DNA from: Jingweiarchaeum tengchongense
GTDB lineage: Archaea > Nanobdellota > Nanobdellia > Jingweiarchaeales > Jingweiarchaeaceae
Assembly (NCBI GenBank): GCA_038874075.1
Contig: JAVZDD010000006.1
Location: 1-62,203, forward strand
Direction of reading: 5' to 3'
DNA: 62,203 nucleotides
Shown here: in pieces, positions 1 to 8,903 of the stretch
How positions within the stretch are numbered: position 1 is the first letter of the stretch
How the letters are laid out: every line of letters begins with the position of its first letter
Notes under the pieces: model-generated
What the model saw: only the letters and a program-made list of their open reading frames with translations
Told to the model about the DNA's origin: nothing
Database searches by the model: none
Program-made: the position numbers and the translations under genes

Positions 1-25
1 TTAAATTGTTTGATTTTTGTAAAAA

Positions 26-330
26 ATTGGTTTGGGGTATGGATTATTTTATATAATTGGTTTTCTGGGACAAACAAAAAATGAAATTGATAAACAGCTT
101 AAAATTTTAAAAGAGTATAACGTATGGAATTATGTGTATGTTCATTTTCTAGGGACGCTCGAGTATGAAAGATTAAAGATAGTATGGTCGAAAAAGATTA
201 TTCAAAGTATGATTGCATTCATCAAGTAATAAAAACAGATATCCTTGATGGTTATATTAAAAAAGTAGTAATACACGAGTACATAAATTACTTAATCAGT
301 CAATTATTGGATAAATTGAGAGAAGGATAA
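26..330 (+). pseudogene. Decayed C-terminal part of a radical SAM (B12-binding type) protein
   Basis: Reading from about 26 gives a segment like the end of a radical SAM barrel (YIIGFLGQTKNEI, compare the family GFPGET-EEI pattern), then YVYVHFLGTLEYERLK. Stop codons lie just upstream in this frame and there is no intact N-terminus or radical SAM cysteine motif. Around 165-220 the similarity moves to another frame, which reads on as EKDYSKYDCIHQVIKT and ends at TAA 328-330; this matches the D-W/Y-S-K-YD segment that follows the PGT motif in B12-binding radical SAM enzymes. A truncated, frameshifted remnant is the simplest reading. Family assignment is by recall of motifs, so only moderately sure. 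Confidence 0.55.
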
Positions 331-347
331 AATAAATCAAAATATAA

Positions 348-1520
348 CTAAATTAACCCCAAGTCTCTTGCAGTGATTATTGTGAGCTTCTTTGAAAACA
401 AGTTACTGCGCATTGCAACAATGTAACTCACACCGATTTCTTCACATTGTCTCAAAAAATCAGGTATGATCTGACCATCCATTATTATCACGTCTACATT
501 GTCGAGATTTCTTATTGTTGTTCTTAGCTCTTTCAATGGTACCTTTCCTAAGATATTCATATTCTTATCTAAGATGTACGCGCCTTTCGTTCCGATTAGT
601 TCCTCTAACATCCGCTTGAACTCTTTTTGTTTCTCCGGATCTAATTTAATCTCTGGTCTATGTTCGACTCTCTCTTCTCTTGCCTCTTCTTTAAACTCGG
701 CTTTTATTTGTTCTACTGGTACTCTTGCCCTCAATGCTTTGTGTATCTCCTTCTTTGTTAACTCCTCAACTTCCTTACCTGGTGGTGCTCTTGCTACGTA
801 ATCAATTTCAGCAATGTCTAAGAGCTGTTTGATAATAAGATCCCCACCCCTATCACCATCACAAAAAACTGTTGTTGTTTTTGTTTGACAGAGGTCGACA
901 ATTGTCTTTGGAATTGATGTTCCATTCAATCCAATCACATTTTTTATTCCATTTTTTAACAAATTGATCACATCTGCTCTTCCTTCTACGATGATTATTT
1001 CATCACTTTCATTTATCCCTGGTCCGGCTGGCAATCTATCTGTTCCATATTCTATAATTTCCAATGCTCTTACACTCCTCTTAACCTCTTCGGTGAGCTC
1101 ACTTGAATCCGGCATTGTTTTTTCTATCATCGTTTTCAATAGCTCCTTTGCCCTGTCTGCCACATAACTCCTCTTACTTATCCTCACATCTTCTATGTTT
1201 GAAATTGTAATTCTTGCATTGCAAGGTCCTATTCTTTGTATTGTTTCCAGCGCAGCTGCAACGATTGCTGTCTCTGCTTTGTCAAGCGTTGAAGGAATCA
1301 TGATAGTGCCAGTGGTCTTACCTGTCTTCACATCCAATTCAACTTCTATCCTACCAATCCTTCCTGATTTCTGTAGCTCCCTTAATTCTAAATCTGTACC
1401 TAATAAACCTTCAGTCTGACCAAATATCGCTCCAATTACATCTGGCTTTTCTACGACCCCATCTGCCTGCAGAAAAGCATGTATAATATATTTTGCAGAA
1501 ATAGGAGCAATTTTTCCCAT
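348..1520 (-). CDS. dnaG: Archaeal DNA primase DnaG (TOPRIM type)
   Basis: About 390 residues, the usual size for archaeal DnaG. The N-terminus carries the family signature KPDVIGAIFGQTEGLLG followed by ELRELQKSGRIGRIEV. A TOPRIM domain follows, with IIIVEGRADV near residues 176-185 (catalytic Glu) and the CDGDRGG acidic motif near 220-227. The C-terminal quarter is charged and then ends in a small folded domain. In archaea this protein associates with the RNA exosome, and a primer-making role has been shown in some species. I chose ATG 1520 because GGTGAT sits 5-10 bases upstream; a GTG three codons earlier is also in frame. Its 5' end overlaps the upstream TOPRIM gene by 110 bases in another frame. 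It ends in TAG. Confidence 0.95.
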   Translation of the reverse strand: MGKIAPISAKYIIHAFLQADGVVEKPDVIGAIFGQTEGLLGTDLELRELQKSGRIGRIEVELDVKTGKTTGTIMIPSTLDKAETAIVAAALETIQRIGPCNARITISNIEDVRISKRSYVADRAKELLKTMIEKTMPDSSELTEEVKRSVRALEIIEYGTDRLPAGPGINESDEIIIVEGRADVINLLKNGIKNVIGLNGTSIPKTIVDLCQTKTTTVFCDGDRGGDLIIKQLLDIAEIDYVARAPPGKEVEELTKKEIHKALRARVPVEQIKAEFKEEAREERVEHRPEIKLDPEKQKEFKRMLEELIGTKGAYILDKNMNILGKVPLKELRTTIRNLDNVDVIIMDGQIIPDFLRQCEEIGVSYIVAMRSNLFSKKLTIITARDLGLI

Positions 1521-1902
1521 GACAATCACCTCTATTCAGATTTCTAATCCTTTTTATTATTCCCTCTATTTGTCTTATCTCAGTCTTACTTAACTCTTTA
1601 TAAAATGTTAAATCCACTTTTACACCTTCCTTTTCAAATGCTGAAAGAAGTTGGGTAAGTTTTTTTCTTCCTTCTCTGTCCAAATCTGGTAAAAGTATCA
1701 CTTCTTTATTCTTACTTGCAATCTCCTCAACGAAATCAACGATGGATTTCCTTGAAATTGAGCGAACATTAAAAACACCCAACTTCTCTAGCGCTTCTTT
1801 ATCTTTTTCTCCCTCAACAACCACGATTTTATTTTTTGATACGTCAATCAGTTTTTCTATGAGATTGTTAATAGTTTCGATTTCATTCATTTTGTTGCCC
1901 AT
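1411..1902 (-). CDS. Small stand-alone TOPRIM protein (UPF0292-like), C-terminus runs into dnaG
   Basis: The first 120 or so residues form a TOPRIM fold: KIVVVEGEKDKEALEKLG (catalytic Glu) and VILLPDLDREGRKL (acidic pair), as in small archaeal TOPRIM proteins related to RNase M5 and primases. The last 40 residues are an out-of-frame reading of the dnaG start and look unlike any domain. Family members I recall are about 130 residues long, so the natural stop may have been lost by an indel; in the dnaG frame two TAA codons and a TGA lie just before the dnaG start. The start is uncertain: GTG 1917, ATG 1902 and ATG 1890 are all in frame. Probably co-transcribed with dnaG. Function unknown, perhaps nucleic acid cleavage. 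Confidence 0.75.
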   Translation of the reverse strand: MGNKMNEIETINNLIEKLIDVSKNKIVVVEGEKDKEALEKLGVFNVRSISRKSIVDFVEEIASKNKEVILLPDLDREGRKKLTQLLSAFEKEGVKVDLTFYKELSKTEIRQIEGIIKRIRNLNRGDCHGKNCSYFCKIYYTCFSAGRWGRRKARCNWSDIWSD

Positions 1903-2013
1903 CACACTATCAAGCACGCATCATTTTTTTGTGCCTGTACCTTCGTGATGGGCTCTTATTATTTTAAAAAACAAGCATTAAAAAACTTTTTGATTTAAGA
2001 GATTTAAGAAGAC

Positions 2014-2517
2014 TTACATAAACCTAGCTAAATTGAAGAATGATTTCGTTTCGTTTTCTACTGTGTACATTTCATCAACAATTCTTTTCTTATAAGATTC
2101 AAATGTCGGTTTGTACAAGTACCTGTCATAAATACCCTTCACGAACTTCAAAAAAGGTGATGTCTCCCATCGATCTAAGTAATCAGTAACCAATCTCGCA
2201 GTGAATGTTACTTCAATCTCGCCACTATCAGCAGTTGTAGTTACCCCTTCTTTCTGTACTTGTACCTTTCTTAGGTCAATTACAAGTATCCTTGCTTTAA
2301 TCAAAAATCTTGTGTAATCATCTATATTCTTATAACAGTTCCAAATTACTTCTACTTCCTGTGCTTCTGGCTTTTCCTTGTGCCTATACTTTTCTTCATC
2401 GATCGTATAGCCCAATGTTTTGAATGTATCAATAAAGAATCTGTAAAAATCGCCGAAACTGAATATCCCTCTAAATCTCACCTTTGATTCAGGTACAATT
2501 ATTGTTTCCTCAGCCAT
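2014..2517 (-). CDS. Conserved-looking archaeal protein of unknown function
   Basis: A 167-residue soluble protein that I do not recognise. It begins MAEETIIVPESKVRFRG and is rich in aromatic residues (FSFGDFYRFFIDTF, ending FFNLARFM), with alternating strands and helices and no signal peptide, membrane segment, cysteine cluster or known catalytic motif. Codon use resembles the neighbours. It sits about 100 bases upstream of the TOPRIM-dnaG pair on the same strand and 35 bases after the CBS-zinc gene, so it may share a transcript with either. I am confident that it is a gene, not about its job. Confidence 0.8.
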   Translation of the reverse strand: MAEETIIVPESKVRFRGIFSFGDFYRFFIDTFKTLGYTIDEEKYRHKEKPEAQEVEVIWNCYKNIDDYTRFLIKARILVIDLRKVQVQKEGVTTTADSGEIEVTFTARLVTDYLDRWETSPFLKFVKGIYDRYLYKPTFESYKKRIVDEMYTVENETKSFFNLARFM

Positions 2518-2552
2518 AAATTAATCATAGACATAGAAACTTAAAAATCTTG

Positions 2553-3107
2553 CTAATCCAAACTTGATTTGCAATCATTACAAATAAACATACCTCGGGA
2601 CTCAATTAACTCATCGGTGTAATTCCCACAAATTTCGCATGTGCCTGGATGTCTCATTTTACCACTAACCAGCCGCTTAATATCTGGCTCTCTAATTTTA
2701 ATTTTCTCAATTAATACATCGATTAAACTTGGCTCTATTTTTAATAGATCTTTTTCAGTTACTATTCCTTTTAATACACCGTTATCAATTACGGGCAACC
2801 TTCGCACCCCTTTCTCATTCATTAATTTTGCAATGTCATAAAGATCTGTGTTTGAGCTAATGGAAATCACATTTGTTGTCATTATATCCTTAACCTTGAT
2901 CTTCCTGAAATCTTTTCCCTTTGCAATCACTTTTTGTATAATATCTTTTTCTGTTAATATTCCAAGTAATTTGTTTTTTTCAATTACAAGAAGACTACCA
3001 ACATTTTCTTTTATCATTTTCCTAGCAGCATTCATCACATTCACATCTGGGTTTATTTTCACTGGATGCCTAGTCATCGCATCCTTTGCAGTTATTCCGT
3101 ATTTCAT
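2553..3107 (-). CDS. CBS-domain pair with C-terminal zinc ribbon
   Basis: 184 residues. Two CBS motifs occupy about 8-62 and 72-124, each ending in a G(I/V)-(L/V)TEKD-like strand; such pairs usually bind adenine nucleotides or S-adenosylmethionine and act as energy or metabolite sensors. The tail has four cysteines (157, 160, 176, 179) in a CxxC-x15-CxxC arrangement, a probable zinc ribbon that may contact nucleic acid or a partner. CBS-zinc ribbon proteins are widespread in archaea but largely uncharacterised. It lies 31 bases beyond the stop of aCPSF1 on the same strand. The domain call is firm; the ligand and target are not visible. Confidence 0.9.
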   Translation of the reverse strand: MKYGITAKDAMTRHPVKINPDVNVMNAARKMIKENVGSLLVIEKNKLLGILTEKDIIQKVIAKGKDFRKIKVKDIMTTNVISISSNTDLYDIAKLMNEKGVRRLPVIDNGVLKGIVTEKDLLKIEPSLIDVLIEKIKIREPDIKRLVSGKMRHPGTCEICGNYTDELIESRGMFICNDCKSSLD

Positions 3108-3138
3108 AATAAAAGAAGAATTATTTAGAAATAAAAAT

Positions 3139-5037
3139 TTATCTTATCCTCAATACGTCTAAATTTCTAGGTACATTTGTCTCAATTTTGAATAATTTAT
3201 GTAAGGTACTTGCTAAATCCAAACATTTTGAATTTTCACCATGATTCACAATTATCCTTTTTGGTTTGGGCTCAAGCCTCTTCACAAAATTTATTAATTG
3301 CTCCCTGTCACTATGACCACTGTATCCTTCAATTGTATAAATACTAAGTTTAACAGGTAAAAGCTCTGTCTTTCCTTCGATCTCCATCGGTATTTCCCTA
3401 ACACCTTTCTGTATTTCTCTACCCAAGGAGCCTTCTGCTTGATACGAGACAAAAATTAATGCATTATTTGGGTTATCTGCAAGCTCCTTCAAATAAAACA
3501 CTGATGGGCCTCCAACTAACATACCAGATGTTGCAAGTATCACACAAGGTCCTTTTTCTTCAATCACTTTCTTCCTTTCTTCTTGTGAACCAATACGAAA
3601 AAAGCAGGAGGATAAGAATGGGTTGTAATTTCGATGGAATATGAGTTTCCTCACAGACCTATTCATCATCTCAGGATAAGTAGTATGTATCGCAGTAATG
3701 TCCCAAACCATGCCATCAACGAAAATTGGGATTTCTTTTATTTTACCATGTCTTATTGCTTCCTCAAGGACAAGCATTACCTCCTGTGCTCTACCTCCAC
3801 CAAGCACAGGAATCAGAATTTTTCCACCTTTTTTTATTGTGTCATTAACAATATTTATCAAGAATTCATCGCACTCCTTTCTTGTTGGCTGTACATCATC
3901 TGCACCACCATATGTGCTTTCGATTATTAATGTCTCCAATCGTTGAAAATTACATAGTGCTGCTTCAAGTAGTTTCGTCCTTGAGAATTTGAAATCCGAA
4001 GTATATAAGATATTGTGAAAACCATCGCCAATGTTTAAATGTATGAGCGATGATCCTAAAATATGGCCAGCATTATGTAAAGTGATCCTAATGTCTGAAG
4101 TAATATCAGAGACTTCATCGTATTTAAGTGTGACTGAGTGTTTTATCATTTCATTTATGTCTTTACTTGAGTAAATTGGTTTCTTTGCTTCTGACATTGA
4201 AACATCAATGTAATCTAATTGCAATAGTGTCATCACATCTCTTGTTGCTTCTGTACAATATACTGGCCCTCTGTATCCCAGTTTATATAAGTAAGGTAAA
4301 AATCCGCAGTGGTCTAAATGGCTATGAGAAATCACGACTGCATCTAGTTCCTCAATTTCAAACTCAGGAACATCGAGATATGGGTAGGCATGTTCAGTCG
4401 ATGCCACATTAACGCCACAATCCAATAATACTTTACTTTTTGGTGTTTGCAAAAATAAACAACTCCTACCCACTTCCCTGAATCCACCCAAGCAAGCCAG
4501 TCTTATCCAATACTTTGAATTTCGCTTCCATCCAGAATATATTTTTTTCCCTATTTTATTCAAGAAGTGTCTCCTGTATTCTGAATTCTTGAAAAGAACC
4601 TCTCTTATCGTCCTGACTAAGTTACTTTTTATTGATGGGCTCCTCCTGATCCGTGGCACCCAAAGTGTTCTTTGAAAGATCTGTTTCATTATGTTCCCAT
4701 TTTTACCAATTACAATGCCTGGTTTCTCTGCCTCTATTATCACAATGCTTCGCTTTGAATCAAACCAAATATCAGCTAGATTTGCATCTTTGGGAATTAA
4801 TGACAGAATCACTTCTCTAGCTTTTTCCTCATTCATGAGGATGTTAGTATCTGGTCTTATCTCAACCCTTTTCTTTAATTTATCCACAATTTTTTTTATT
4901 ACATCTTTACTATCAAAAAGGAATGTTTTATTTTTGCTGTACAAAACGACATTGGCACCCTCGAAACAGTAATCAGTAATCATTGCTCCTCTTGGCAATT
5001 CTTCCTTGATTTTAGAAATTATTTCCTTCTCTTCCAT
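3139..5037 (-). CDS. aCPSF1/FttA, beta-CASP ribonuclease and transcription terminator
   Basis: About 632 residues. The order is N-terminal KH region with a GKNG loop near 115, a metallo-beta-lactamase core with the zinc motif SHSHLDH near 240, and a beta-CASP insert. Distal metal ligands appear at AGHILG and near the C-terminus at GYSGHSDRE and VNHGE. This is the archaeal CPSF73-like nuclease that cleaves nascent RNA after U-rich tracts and ends transcription together with RNA polymerase. ATG 5037 is preferred over the upstream TTG at 5049. It lies directly downstream of psmB. All catalytic motifs are present, so it should be active. Confidence 0.96.
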   Translation of the reverse strand: MEEKEIISKIKEELPRGAMITDYCFEGANVVLYSKNKTFLFDSKDVIKKIVDKLKKRVEIRPDTNILMNEEKAREVILSLIPKDANLADIWFDSKRSIVIIEAEKPGIVIGKNGNIMKQIFQRTLWVPRIRRSPSIKSNLVRTIREVLFKNSEYRRHFLNKIGKKIYSGWKRNSKYWIRLACLGGFREVGRSCLFLQTPKSKVLLDCGVNVASTEHAYPYLDVPEFEIEELDAVVISHSHLDHCGFLPYLYKLGYRGPVYCTEATRDVMTLLQLDYIDVSMSEAKKPIYSSKDINEMIKHSVTLKYDEVSDITSDIRITLHNAGHILGSSLIHLNIGDGFHNILYTSDFKFSRTKLLEAALCNFQRLETLIIESTYGGADDVQPTRKECDEFLINIVNDTIKKGGKILIPVLGGGRAQEVMLVLEEAIRHGKIKEIPIFVDGMVWDITAIHTTYPEMMNRSVRKLIFHRNYNPFLSSCFFRIGSQEERKKVIEEKGPCVILATSGMLVGGPSVFYLKELADNPNNALIFVSYQAEGSLGREIQKGVREIPMEIEGKTELLPVKLSIYTIEGYSGHSDREQLINFVKRLEPKPKRIIVNHGENSKCLDLASTLHKLFKIETNVPRNLDVLRIR

Positions 5038-5055
5038 CTCAAAAACCAAGAACTT

Positions 5056-5721
5056 TCACTTTGATAGAATTTTATTTACTTCTTTCTCATCCAATCGCTT
5101 AAAACCTTGTTTTGTAATTGTAACGACATCAATTCCATTTCCTGAGTAAACATCCCTTTGCATTGCTGCATTTACTGCCTTCACCGCTAATTTTATTCCT
5201 TCTTCTAGGCTCATTCCTTCCTTGTAACCTTCTTCTAGAACTCCGTATGCGATTACGCTACCTGATCCTGTCGATATGTACTTGTCTTCTACGCTTCCGC
5301 CATCTGCTGCTAAGGAAAAGAGGTGAAATCCTGTTTCATCTACGCCACCGAGTAAGATTTGGACGTAATATGGAAATGGTGACATTCGATTATTGAACAA
5401 AATGTGGCTAAGTAATGTACATGCTGCTTTTACGCTTGGTTTTTTCTGTTTCCTAACCTTGTATAACTCCATCTCAATTTTTAAAAACTTGGCTAAAAGT
5501 TGAGCATCCCCAACCAATCCTGCCATCGTCAATGCAATTCTATCCGTAACCTCAAATATTTTTTCAAAAACCTTGTGTGCAATCAAATAATCCATAGTCA
5601 CTCTTTTGTCGGCTGCAAAAACAATACCGTCTTTCGTAACAATGCCAAGTGTTGTAGTACCTGTCTTCATTAATCCCTTCATCTCTTCCTTTGTCATTCT
5701 CAAACCCCAATCAGAATTCAT
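5056..5721 (-). CDS. psmB: Proteasome beta subunit
   Basis: 221 residues. A short propeptide ends in MKTG and is followed by TTTLGIVTKDGIVFAADKRVT, so autoprocessing would expose the catalytic N-terminal threonine near residue 22. The conserved Asp and Lys (AADKR, and Lys in AHKVFEK) and the C-terminal SGSGS-like loop (YISTGSGSVIAYG) are present. It forms the proteolytic inner rings of the 20S core; no alpha subunit lies in this window. ATG 5721 and ATG 5697 are both possible starts, differing only in propeptide length. It is followed within about 20 bases by aCPSF1, a neighbourhood also seen in other archaea. Confidence 0.95.
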   Translation of the reverse strand: MNSDWGLRMTKEEMKGLMKTGTTTLGIVTKDGIVFAADKRVTMDYLIAHKVFEKIFEVTDRIALTMAGLVGDAQLLAKFLKIEMELYKVRKQKKPSVKAACTLLSHILFNNRMSPFPYYVQILLGGVDETGFHLFSLAADGGSVEDKYISTGSGSVIAYGVLEEGYKEGMSLEEGIKLAVKAVNAAMQRDVYSGNGIDVVTITKQGFKRLDEKEVNKILSK

Positions 5722-5769
5722 CTTTTTTTATGATTTAGGTATTTATAAGGGTTTCTACTGGACAATCCA

Positions 5770-6639
5770 TCAAACTTTTTTGTTATTGTTAAATCTTTCC
5801 CAGCAGTATGGTGTGTAATTTGTAAGTGTATCTATATACGCAAGCAAATTCGCACTCGATTCAATCAAAATTGCAATCAGAATCATTGGTATCTCAGATG
5901 GATTTGTGGCGATGACTCTGGACAATTCATAAATTACATTGCGCAGCCTCATTGAAACGTCTATTTTCATTTGTTTGAGTTGTATGTAGCCTCTTGCAAT
6001 TCTTCTCCTTTGTTTTAAGAGTTTTGAAATTGAACTTGGGGTATGCATAAAAGTAATTGCTTTTGGTTCATATAAAATCCGATAATTCCTTTTCTCTATC
6101 ATTCCCTCAATGTAACCATCATCATTTATTATATTCTGAGGAATCTTGCGCAAAATTCCGTTTCTTATTGCACACATCTCGCCACTCAATTTTGGATGTG
6201 TGAGTGATACGCGATGATGTAATTCCCAAATCAATTTACCAATGTTGCTAATACAATCATCTTGTTTATTTATCGGAAGTGGTCTACCTCCAACTCCACC
6301 AACGTCTTTATCTTCAAAATGTTTAAGAAGTAGATTTATACTATCTTTTTTCGGTAAGTTATCTCCTGAGACCAGAACAATAAATTCCCCTCTTGCTTTT
6401 TTTAATATTAAATTGATTGCGCTTGCCTTCCCCATCCTCTTTTTCTCATGTATCAGTTCTATCTTATTACTTTTTGATTGAAACCCTTTGACAATCTTTA
6501 TTGTGTTGTCATTTCCACCAGCCACAATTAAAATTTTATTCAATTTAAAAATGAAATTTTCATTCAGTAAAAAGGATAAAAGTTTCCCGATGTTCTTTTC
6601 TTCATTGTAAGCACAAATACCAATTGTAAATGATTTCAT
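5770..6639 (-). CDS. Family 2 glycosyltransferase
   Basis: About 289 residues. The GT-A fold start SFTIGICAYNEEKNIGKLL is followed by a nucleotide-binding region and GEFIVLVSGDNLPKKDS, in which SGDN replaces the usual DxD. Later come GGVGGRPLP and a region ending in a basic RRRIARGY, corresponding to the Q/RxxRW-type acceptor motif. The C-terminal 60 residues contain a likely membrane-associated helix (IPMILIAILIESSANLLAYI). It transfers a sugar from a nucleotide-sugar donor, probably to a lipid or cell-surface glycan. ATG 6639 is preferred; a TTG at 6651 would overlap the upstream UbiA-like gene. The two genes probably form one unit. Confidence 0.85.
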   Translation of the reverse strand: MKSFTIGICAYNEEKNIGKLLSFLLNENFIFKLNKILIVAGGNDNTIKIVKGFQSKSNKIELIHEKKRMGKASAINLILKKARGEFIVLVSGDNLPKKDSINLLLKHFEDKDVGGVGGRPLPINKQDDCISNIGKLIWELHHRVSLTHPKLSGEMCAIRNGILRKIPQNIINDDGYIEGMIEKRNYRILYEPKAITFMHTPSSISKLLKQRRRIARGYIQLKQMKIDVSMRLRNVIYELSRVIATNPSEIPMILIAILIESSANLLAYIDTLTNYTPYCWERFNNNKKV

Positions 6640-6640
6640 A

Positions 6641-7474
6641 TTAATAACCAATATTTAATAAGAGATATAGTCCCCATTCATAGATACCATAAACATTATC
6701 GCGTAAATACTGTAAATTTGTCATCCTGTTTATTTTTCTGATCTTGTTGTATCTAAGTAAATTAAAAACGAACATCACAATAAAGAATTGATTTAAATTT
6801 TGAAAAATAAAAATGGATATGAATGCAATCAAGATATAGATTAGCAATAGATTTTTCAAAGTTGCGATTGTTTGATTGAATCCAAGAAATATAGCTGTCG
6901 TTATCCTACCACTTTTCTTGTCTTTTTTGAAATGTGCTAGTTGGTGTAAAAGTTCATGAAATAGAAAATAAGTAAATGTGATGAAGAGAAAGAGAATAGT
7001 CCTATTATTCAGCTTTTCATTAAAGAAGAAATAAGCTTGCAAATAAAGCACAGAAAAGATAGTACAATTCATTAAAACATCAATTATAGTGTGGTCACGA
7101 AACCTTGGTGGACATGAGTAAAGTGTTGATAGCACGATGAAGAGAATAATGAGTGTTAAGAATGTGTTATTGTATTTGATAGGAAGCGTTGGTAATATTA
7201 AAAATAATGGTAGGGTACAAAGTAATAAAATTTGTTTGTCTTTCATTTTTAATGAAGCAATATAATTTTTTTCTTTTGCAATCTTAAAATCAAAGAAGTT
7301 ATTCATCGCAAAGAAATAAGCAAGTAGGAGTGAAGATTGGATTAGATTCAAAAATGCGATCTCGAAAGTTGGAAAAACATTTGTTGTGTATGCGATTAGA
7401 CATAAGCCAAGATTTTTAAACCAATCTTTTATTCTATAAAATTCACATATTTTTTTAATAAGCCTTGGCAACAT
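6641..7474 (-). CDS. UbiA-family prenyltransferase-like membrane protein
   Basis: 277 residues with about seven to nine hydrophobic helices. The first acidic motif is NNFFDFKIAKEKN, near the family NDxxDxxxD pattern; the second region, HQLAHFKKDKKSGRITTA, matches the D-xxx-D-KK-AGR-T pattern of UbiA enzymes but has His where the first Asp is expected. UbiA proteins attach polyprenyl chains to polar acceptors; archaeal examples include DGGGP synthase and decaprenyl-phosphoribose enzymes. Its overlap with ProRS (20 bases) and link to a glycosyltransferase suggest lipid or glycan work. The altered acidic motifs leave the reaction open. Confidence 0.75.
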   Translation of the reverse strand: MLPRLIKKICEFYRIKDWFKNLGLCLIAYTTNVFPTFEIAFLNLIQSSLLLAYFFAMNNFFDFKIAKEKNYIASLKMKDKQILLLCTLPLFLILPTLPIKYNNTFLTLIILFIVLSTLYSCPPRFRDHTIIDVLMNCTIFSVLYLQAYFFFNEKLNNRTILFLFITFTYFLFHELLHQLAHFKKDKKSGRITTAIFLGFNQTIATLKNLLLIYILIAFISIFIFQNLNQFFIVMFVFNLLRYNKIRKINRMTNLQYLRDNVYGIYEWGLYLLLNIGY

Positions 7475-8903
7475 AAACCACTTCTCTTGCTTTTTTGCCG
7501 CAAACTGCGCAGTTCCCTTCTACTTTATCTTTGGAACCTAGAATTTTTCCACGAACCTCTGCGCTGCATACCTCTTTAATTTTGTCAGCGCACTCCTCAC
7601 GCATACAGAATAGTATTTTAACGAATCCTCCCTTCTCTTCTATTACTCGCTTCAAAGCAGCGAGATCGCTTACCTCTCTTATATTTTCTTGTAAAAACTT
7701 TTCTGCTCTATTCCTTAAGTTCTCAAGTATATCACTTGCTATCATTTTAATACTAGCCAACAGTTGACTATCATCGATCTTATCTCTCGTTCTTAAATCC
7801 CTCCTAAAGACAATGCATGAATGTTCTTCAACTTCTTTGGTTCCTATCTCTATTCTTATTGGTACACCTTTCATTTCCCAAAAGTAATATTTTGCTCCTG
7901 GTGTTTTTTCCGTTAAATCTATTTCAGCCCTTATCCCATTCCTTACCAACATATCTCTTATCATCTCACACTTTCTTACTACGATTTCAAATTCTTTTTT
8001 ATTATAAAATATTGGCACGATAATCACTTGAATTGGTGCAATTTCAAATGGGAATATCAAACCATTATTATCCCCGTGTATTGAAATCAATGCGGCAAAT
8101 ATGCGTGAATATGCTGGGCCATAGCAAGTTTGGTAAACATAACCGTAACTGCCGTCTTTTTTCAAATACCTTATATTAAATACCTTTGCAAAGTTTTGGC
8201 CCAATAGATGAGTAGATGGTAGTTGTATCACTTTACCGTCTGGCATCAGTGCATCAGCAGCAAATGTACTGACTGCCCCTTTAAATTTATCCCATGGTGG
8301 ACGTTCAAAAAATAAGAATGGAATTCCAAGTTTTTCGTAGAGAACTTTCTTTGTAATCTCCATATCTTCCTCCACTTGTTTTCTTGCCTCTTCTTCAGTT
8401 GCAAATGCATCGTGCGCCTCAATCCAATGAAATTCCCTAGCCCTGATAAGGGCCCTCGTTGCCTTTGTATCAAATCTAAAAACACTACAATTTTGATAGA
8501 TTTTAATTGGTAGATCAGAATAACCTTGTATCCAATACCTAAACATTGGGTATATTGCTGTTTCGCTCGTTGGCCTAAGTGCAAGCTTTTCTTCTAATTT
8601 TTTCTTTCCACCATGAGTGACCCAAAAAACCTCGGGCTCGAATCCTTTAACATGCTCTTTCTCTTTTCTCAAATTTTTTTCTGGAATCACTGTTGGGAAT
8701 AAAACTGGTCTATGTCCCTTCTCCTCCAATGCAACTTCAAATAATCTCGCTATTTCTCGCAATGGAATCATCATCCATGGTTTATATATAACAAAGCCTT
8801 TCACATCATATCTCAAATCAACCAAATCTGCTTTCTCTAGAATTGTATCATACCATGTTGAGAATGTCTTATTTTTATCAATGTTAAACGTCTCTTCACT
8901 CAT
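7455..8903 (-). CDS. proS: Prolyl-tRNA synthetase, archaeal/eukaryotic type
   Basis: 482 residues. This class II synthetase begins with FSTWYDTILEKADLVDLR, has motif 2 around LRPTSETAIYPMFRYWI and motif 3 near the RIFAALISIHGDNNGLIFP segment. An anticodon-binding domain follows, then the archaeal C-terminal zinc-type domain with cysteines at CMREECADKIKEVC and CAVCGKKA, ending in the typical Tyr. There is no bacterial editing insertion. ATG 8903 is preceded by GGTGAGGCC, a strong ribosome binding site. It diverges from metG across an 82-base gap. It charges tRNA-Pro. Confidence 0.97.
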   Translation of the reverse strand: MSEETFNIDKNKTFSTWYDTILEKADLVDLRYDVKGFVIYKPWMMIPLREIARLFEVALEEKGHRPVLFPTVIPEKNLRKEKEHVKGFEPEVFWVTHGGKKKLEEKLALRPTSETAIYPMFRYWIQGYSDLPIKIYQNCSVFRFDTKATRALIRAREFHWIEAHDAFATEEEARKQVEEDMEITKKVLYEKLGIPFLFFERPPWDKFKGAVSTFAADALMPDGKVIQLPSTHLLGQNFAKVFNIRYLKKDGSYGYVYQTCYGPAYSRIFAALISIHGDNNGLIFPFEIAPIQVIIVPIFYNKKEFEIVVRKCEMIRDMLVRNGIRAEIDLTEKTPGAKYYFWEMKGVPIRIEIGTKEVEEHSCIVFRRDLRTRDKIDDSQLLASIKMIASDILENLRNRAEKFLQENIREVSDLAALKRVIEEKGGFVKILFCMREECADKIKEVCSAEVRGKILGSKDKVEGNCAVCGKKAREVVYVAKAY

